Shown piece after piece: positions 61,574-64,000 of a DNA stretch of 64,000 nucleotides. The stretch's first letter is position 1. Each line of letters starts with the position of its first letter. Location of the stretch: positions 13,093,496-13,157,495 of the forward strand of contig CM060857.1 of NCBI GenBank assembly GCA_030737835.1, in the 5' to 3' direction. The notes below the pieces were generated by a model. That model saw nothing but the letters and a program-made list of their open reading frames with translations. It was not told where the DNA came from and searched no databases. This stretch comes from Acorus gramineus. Lineage: Eukaryota; Streptophyta; Magnoliopsida; Acorales; Acoraceae. The position numbers and the translations under genes were made by a program.

Positions 61574-62158
61574 CTATGGATACCCAAGTCGAAGCTCCAA
61601 GTCCAAATCCTCCTCCAAATCTTCCCCACACAAACCAATCTCCAAATCCAAACTAACAATCTCTCCTCCCCTCAACATCCCCTCTTCTCCCCCTAGCAAA
61701 TCCTTCAACTCTCCTATCCCAAACAAGGCATTTTTAGACCTCAAATCATCCTCACAGGACCCCGAATGCTTCGATTCGGAAGATGAAGAAGAGAAACCAG
61801 TGAGAGAGGTAGGACGAGAGAGCAGAGAAGGGAAAGCATGTGTAGATGGAGGTGGCTTAATGGGTGGTGGAGAAGCCACTTGATTAGGGTTAGGGCTAGT
61901 GATATAATCCCATGGTGGGGACTGCCTAAGCCTAGCCCGGTCTCTCCTGTGGACATTCATGTGACCACCCAAAGCTTGAGCAGACCTGAACTCCCTCTTG
62001 CAGAAGCTGCACGTGTAAGATCTGGGTGGCCATGAAAACCCACCCAAGTAGCCAGGCAGCTGGTTCGAGTCACCTCCTCCGACAACGAGGCGGTTCATGT
62101 CATCGCCGTCGGTGATCGTCGTGTTTAGGCTTTTAGGGTTCCATCTGTAGCTCTCCAT
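61574..62158 (-). CDS. SUP: SUPERMAN-like C2H2 zinc-finger repressor with EAR motif
   Basis: A single-exon frame of 194 codons. [11 protein letters not shown] opens one plant-type finger, C50-SF-C53 ... QALGGH66MNVH70, followed by the basic RRDRARLR. A Ser/Pro-rich middle leads to [11 protein letters not shown] and a C-terminal EAR motif, DLDLELRLG (184-192), which recruits TOPLESS-type corepressors. The finger and the paired C-terminal motifs closely match Arabidopsis SUPERMAN, a nuclear repressor that sets the stamen-carpel boundary. ZFP10 and ZFP11 share the finger, so SUP-like is safer than strict orthology. All zinc ligands and the EAR motif are intact. A leader intron of about 106 bp (donor CAG|GTGATC at 62272, acceptor AAATCAG at 62167) is possible. 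Confidence 0.88.
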   Translation of the reverse strand: MESYRWNPKSLNTTITDGDDMNRLVVGGGDSNQLPGYLGGFSWPPRSYTCSFCKREFRSAQALGGHMNVHRRDRARLRQSPPWDYITSPNPNQVASPPPIKPPPSTHAFPSLLSRPTSLTGFSSSSSESKHSGSCEDDLRSKNALFGIGELKDLLGGEEGMLRGGEIVSLDLEIGLCGEDLEEDLDLELRLGYP

Positions 62159-64000
62159 GAGAATTCCTGATTTAACAGACTGTGAAGAACACTAAGTTAG
62201 CTTGAATGGACTCAAGAACAAAGACCCATCAATAAAAAAAAAATTGAAAAAAAGAGGGGGTCAGTAGATCACCTGAACAGATTATTATCACAAGTTGTGG
62301 TGTTTGTGCTTCTCCTCCTCCTCCTCCTCCTCCTCTTTAAAGTGGTTTTTGCAAGAGATGGAAGAGTAAATGAAGATTGATGGGGGATACCCATCAATTT
62401 GTAATCCTGAAAATGAAAATCCCATTGTACCACTTCTCGGATGTTTCTTTCCATTCTCGGCTTCCACTTTAAAATAAGTGTGGGGTACACTTTCCTTGTT
62501 TAGGGTTTGTGGCCCCTTGGTTTTATTTGACTTCTTTTGGAGATTTACAGGGTGAATATTTTGTAATGGGATCATATATATATTTTTACAAATACATCAT
62601 ATATTAAAATTGGGTTCACTGCATAATCTCATCTGCCTTTTCTCTTCTTTAACATTGAAAAAAAAGGAGTGTTTGTTACACTTTTTTTTTTTTCATTTCT
62701 AATTGCAGTTTTATATATATATAGATAGAAAATCACTTAAATATATATTCATATTAATAAAATATATACATTGATATAAATTTTTTATATTTTTTATATA
62801 CATCAATTCTATTTATTAGAACATATGTTTTATTATTTATAAAGACATGTACTTTATTAATTAGATGAGGTATATTATTTTTAAAAAATTTAAAATATGT
62901 ATAAACTGGAAACAAGACTGAAAAGGGATTGTATCTTAAAAAAAAAAAGAAAAATCTAGCTTGTCTGTAAGACTGTAACTCATATTTGACATATTTGTGA
63001 TTTTAGAGATGCATGATTTGCACGTGAAAAAAATTAAAAGGTGAAATTCTTTTTTAAGAGTTTTGTCTTGATCTGAATTCACATAATGAAATCTCATATC
63101 TTTAGTAAAATTTATCTAAAAAAAAACATTCACACTGTCTTGATCTGAATTCGCATACTTAAAAAAACATTTACCTACTGTAAAATTATATATTGTAAAA
63201 TATATCACTTTTTTATCATTAGTCTGAATAAGCTAAAATTAGAATACATCCAACCTTAAATTTGTAATTGACAATTGGCTAATTCCTTGTAATTAAATGG
63301 CCACTATGGGATCACTCTCTTATTCCTTTTGAAATCACTTGTCAAAATTGATTTTGTTCCTACAAAATTAGTTTTCATATATTCTTTTTAAAACATGTTT
63401 GTTTTTTATTAATTTTAGTTTTTATGTGTTAAAAAGATAACAAAATAACGCTTATTAATTTTTGGTTGAGTTAAAAAGTTGATGACATTTTTTTTTTGAA
63501 AATTGATTTCAAATGAGACCTTATTAATTTTATCTTGCTACATGGGTCTCAAAATTTAAGCCCTATTAAGAAACCTCAATATGTGTCATTACCTAATTGG
63601 TTCCCTGTTTGACTTTTTTAAAAAATAAAAAGTGCAAAGACAATATTACCCTTTCTTTATATTTGAGTTTTTATCCCTTATTAATAGAGATTGTGTAACA
63701 GTCTCCTAGCCCTCTCTCATTCGAATTTTTTTTTTCCTCCTAAAGTATCTGTCACTTCAAAAATTCATTTTGGCATGCATTCTTATCTCCGGCGACCGGT
63801 ATCACCACCCTTGGACTCCTCTCGTCGTGCTCTATCATATGAGAAGTAGATCGGCAATCTTTCGATGTCTCCTACGGCCTCCACTTCCTCCGACCCCTAC
63901 CTCCACTTTTTTTTTTCTTTAGATACAGCTACAAATACATATGAATATATTAGAATTTCATATACAAATGAATATATTAATTTTTTCAGATACATATGCA
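62159..64000. other. 5' flank of the SUPERMAN-like gene and terminal spacer
   Basis: The first 400 bp are the likely leader and promoter of the zinc-finger gene; an Arg-coding GGA/GAG run at 62312-62338 is simple repeat, not coding. Beyond that the sequence is AT-rich. A GC-richer island at about 63775-63905 near the right edge (contains CTCCGGCGACCGGTATCACC) could be the edge of a gene or element outside the window, but cannot be assigned. Confidence 0.45.

Overview
The window is nuclear DNA from a flowering plant. The evidence is multi-exon genes with GT..AG introns and T-rich acceptors, AT-rich introns and spacers, and plant-only gene families: a clade A PP2C of the AHG1 type, WRC-family proteins, a SUPERMAN-type C2H2 repressor and an SR45a-type splicing factor. 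There are also many small plant-type transposons (hAT-, Harbinger/Tourist- and Mutator-like) and a probable solo LTR. I cannot name the species. No tRNA, rRNA, known microRNA precursor, CRISPR array or organellar insert was recognised.

Layout. 1-2830 (-): 5' part of an SR45a-like splicing regulator that runs off the left edge. 3055-4380: a MITE-like repeat and an LTR-like block. 5626-16752 (-): a complete 14-exon gene for a TMEM8/PGAP6-like CREST-family membrane protein (838 aa). 16.8-24.0 kb: gene-free, with microsatellites, a 1.17 kb Mutator-like element with a perfect 9-bp target duplication, and several MITEs. 24.1-30.4 kb: three paralogous WRC-family genes (A +, B +, C -), with a hAT-type element between A and B. 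Only B keeps a WRC motif, and it is damaged; B and C have each lost the conserved C-terminal tail through different lesions. 30.9-34.7 kb: MITEs, a frameshifted unrecognised gene fragment and LTR-like sequence. 35.1-45.8 kb (+): an AHG1-type PP2C (451 aa) with a promoter rich in ACGTG cores, a 19-codon uORF whose stop overlaps the main start as ATGA, and two introns of about 4.1 kb. 47.4-48.2 kb: an element with long inverted repeats. 50304-51613 (+): a five-exon GMA12/MNN10-type Golgi glycosyltransferase (316 aa). 52.6-60.3 kb: gene-poor, with two hAT-type elements and several MITEs. 61574-62158 (-): an intact single-exon SUPERMAN-like repressor (194 aa).

The genes do not form an operon or a shared pathway. 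The best leads are the PP2C, where the Trp that senses ABA-bound receptor is replaced by Leu as part of an AHG1-like architecture, and the WRC cluster, where three neighbouring copies decay by separate routes. All exon structures were built by hand from splice signals, frame continuity and remembered family conservation. No database search or alignment program was run.
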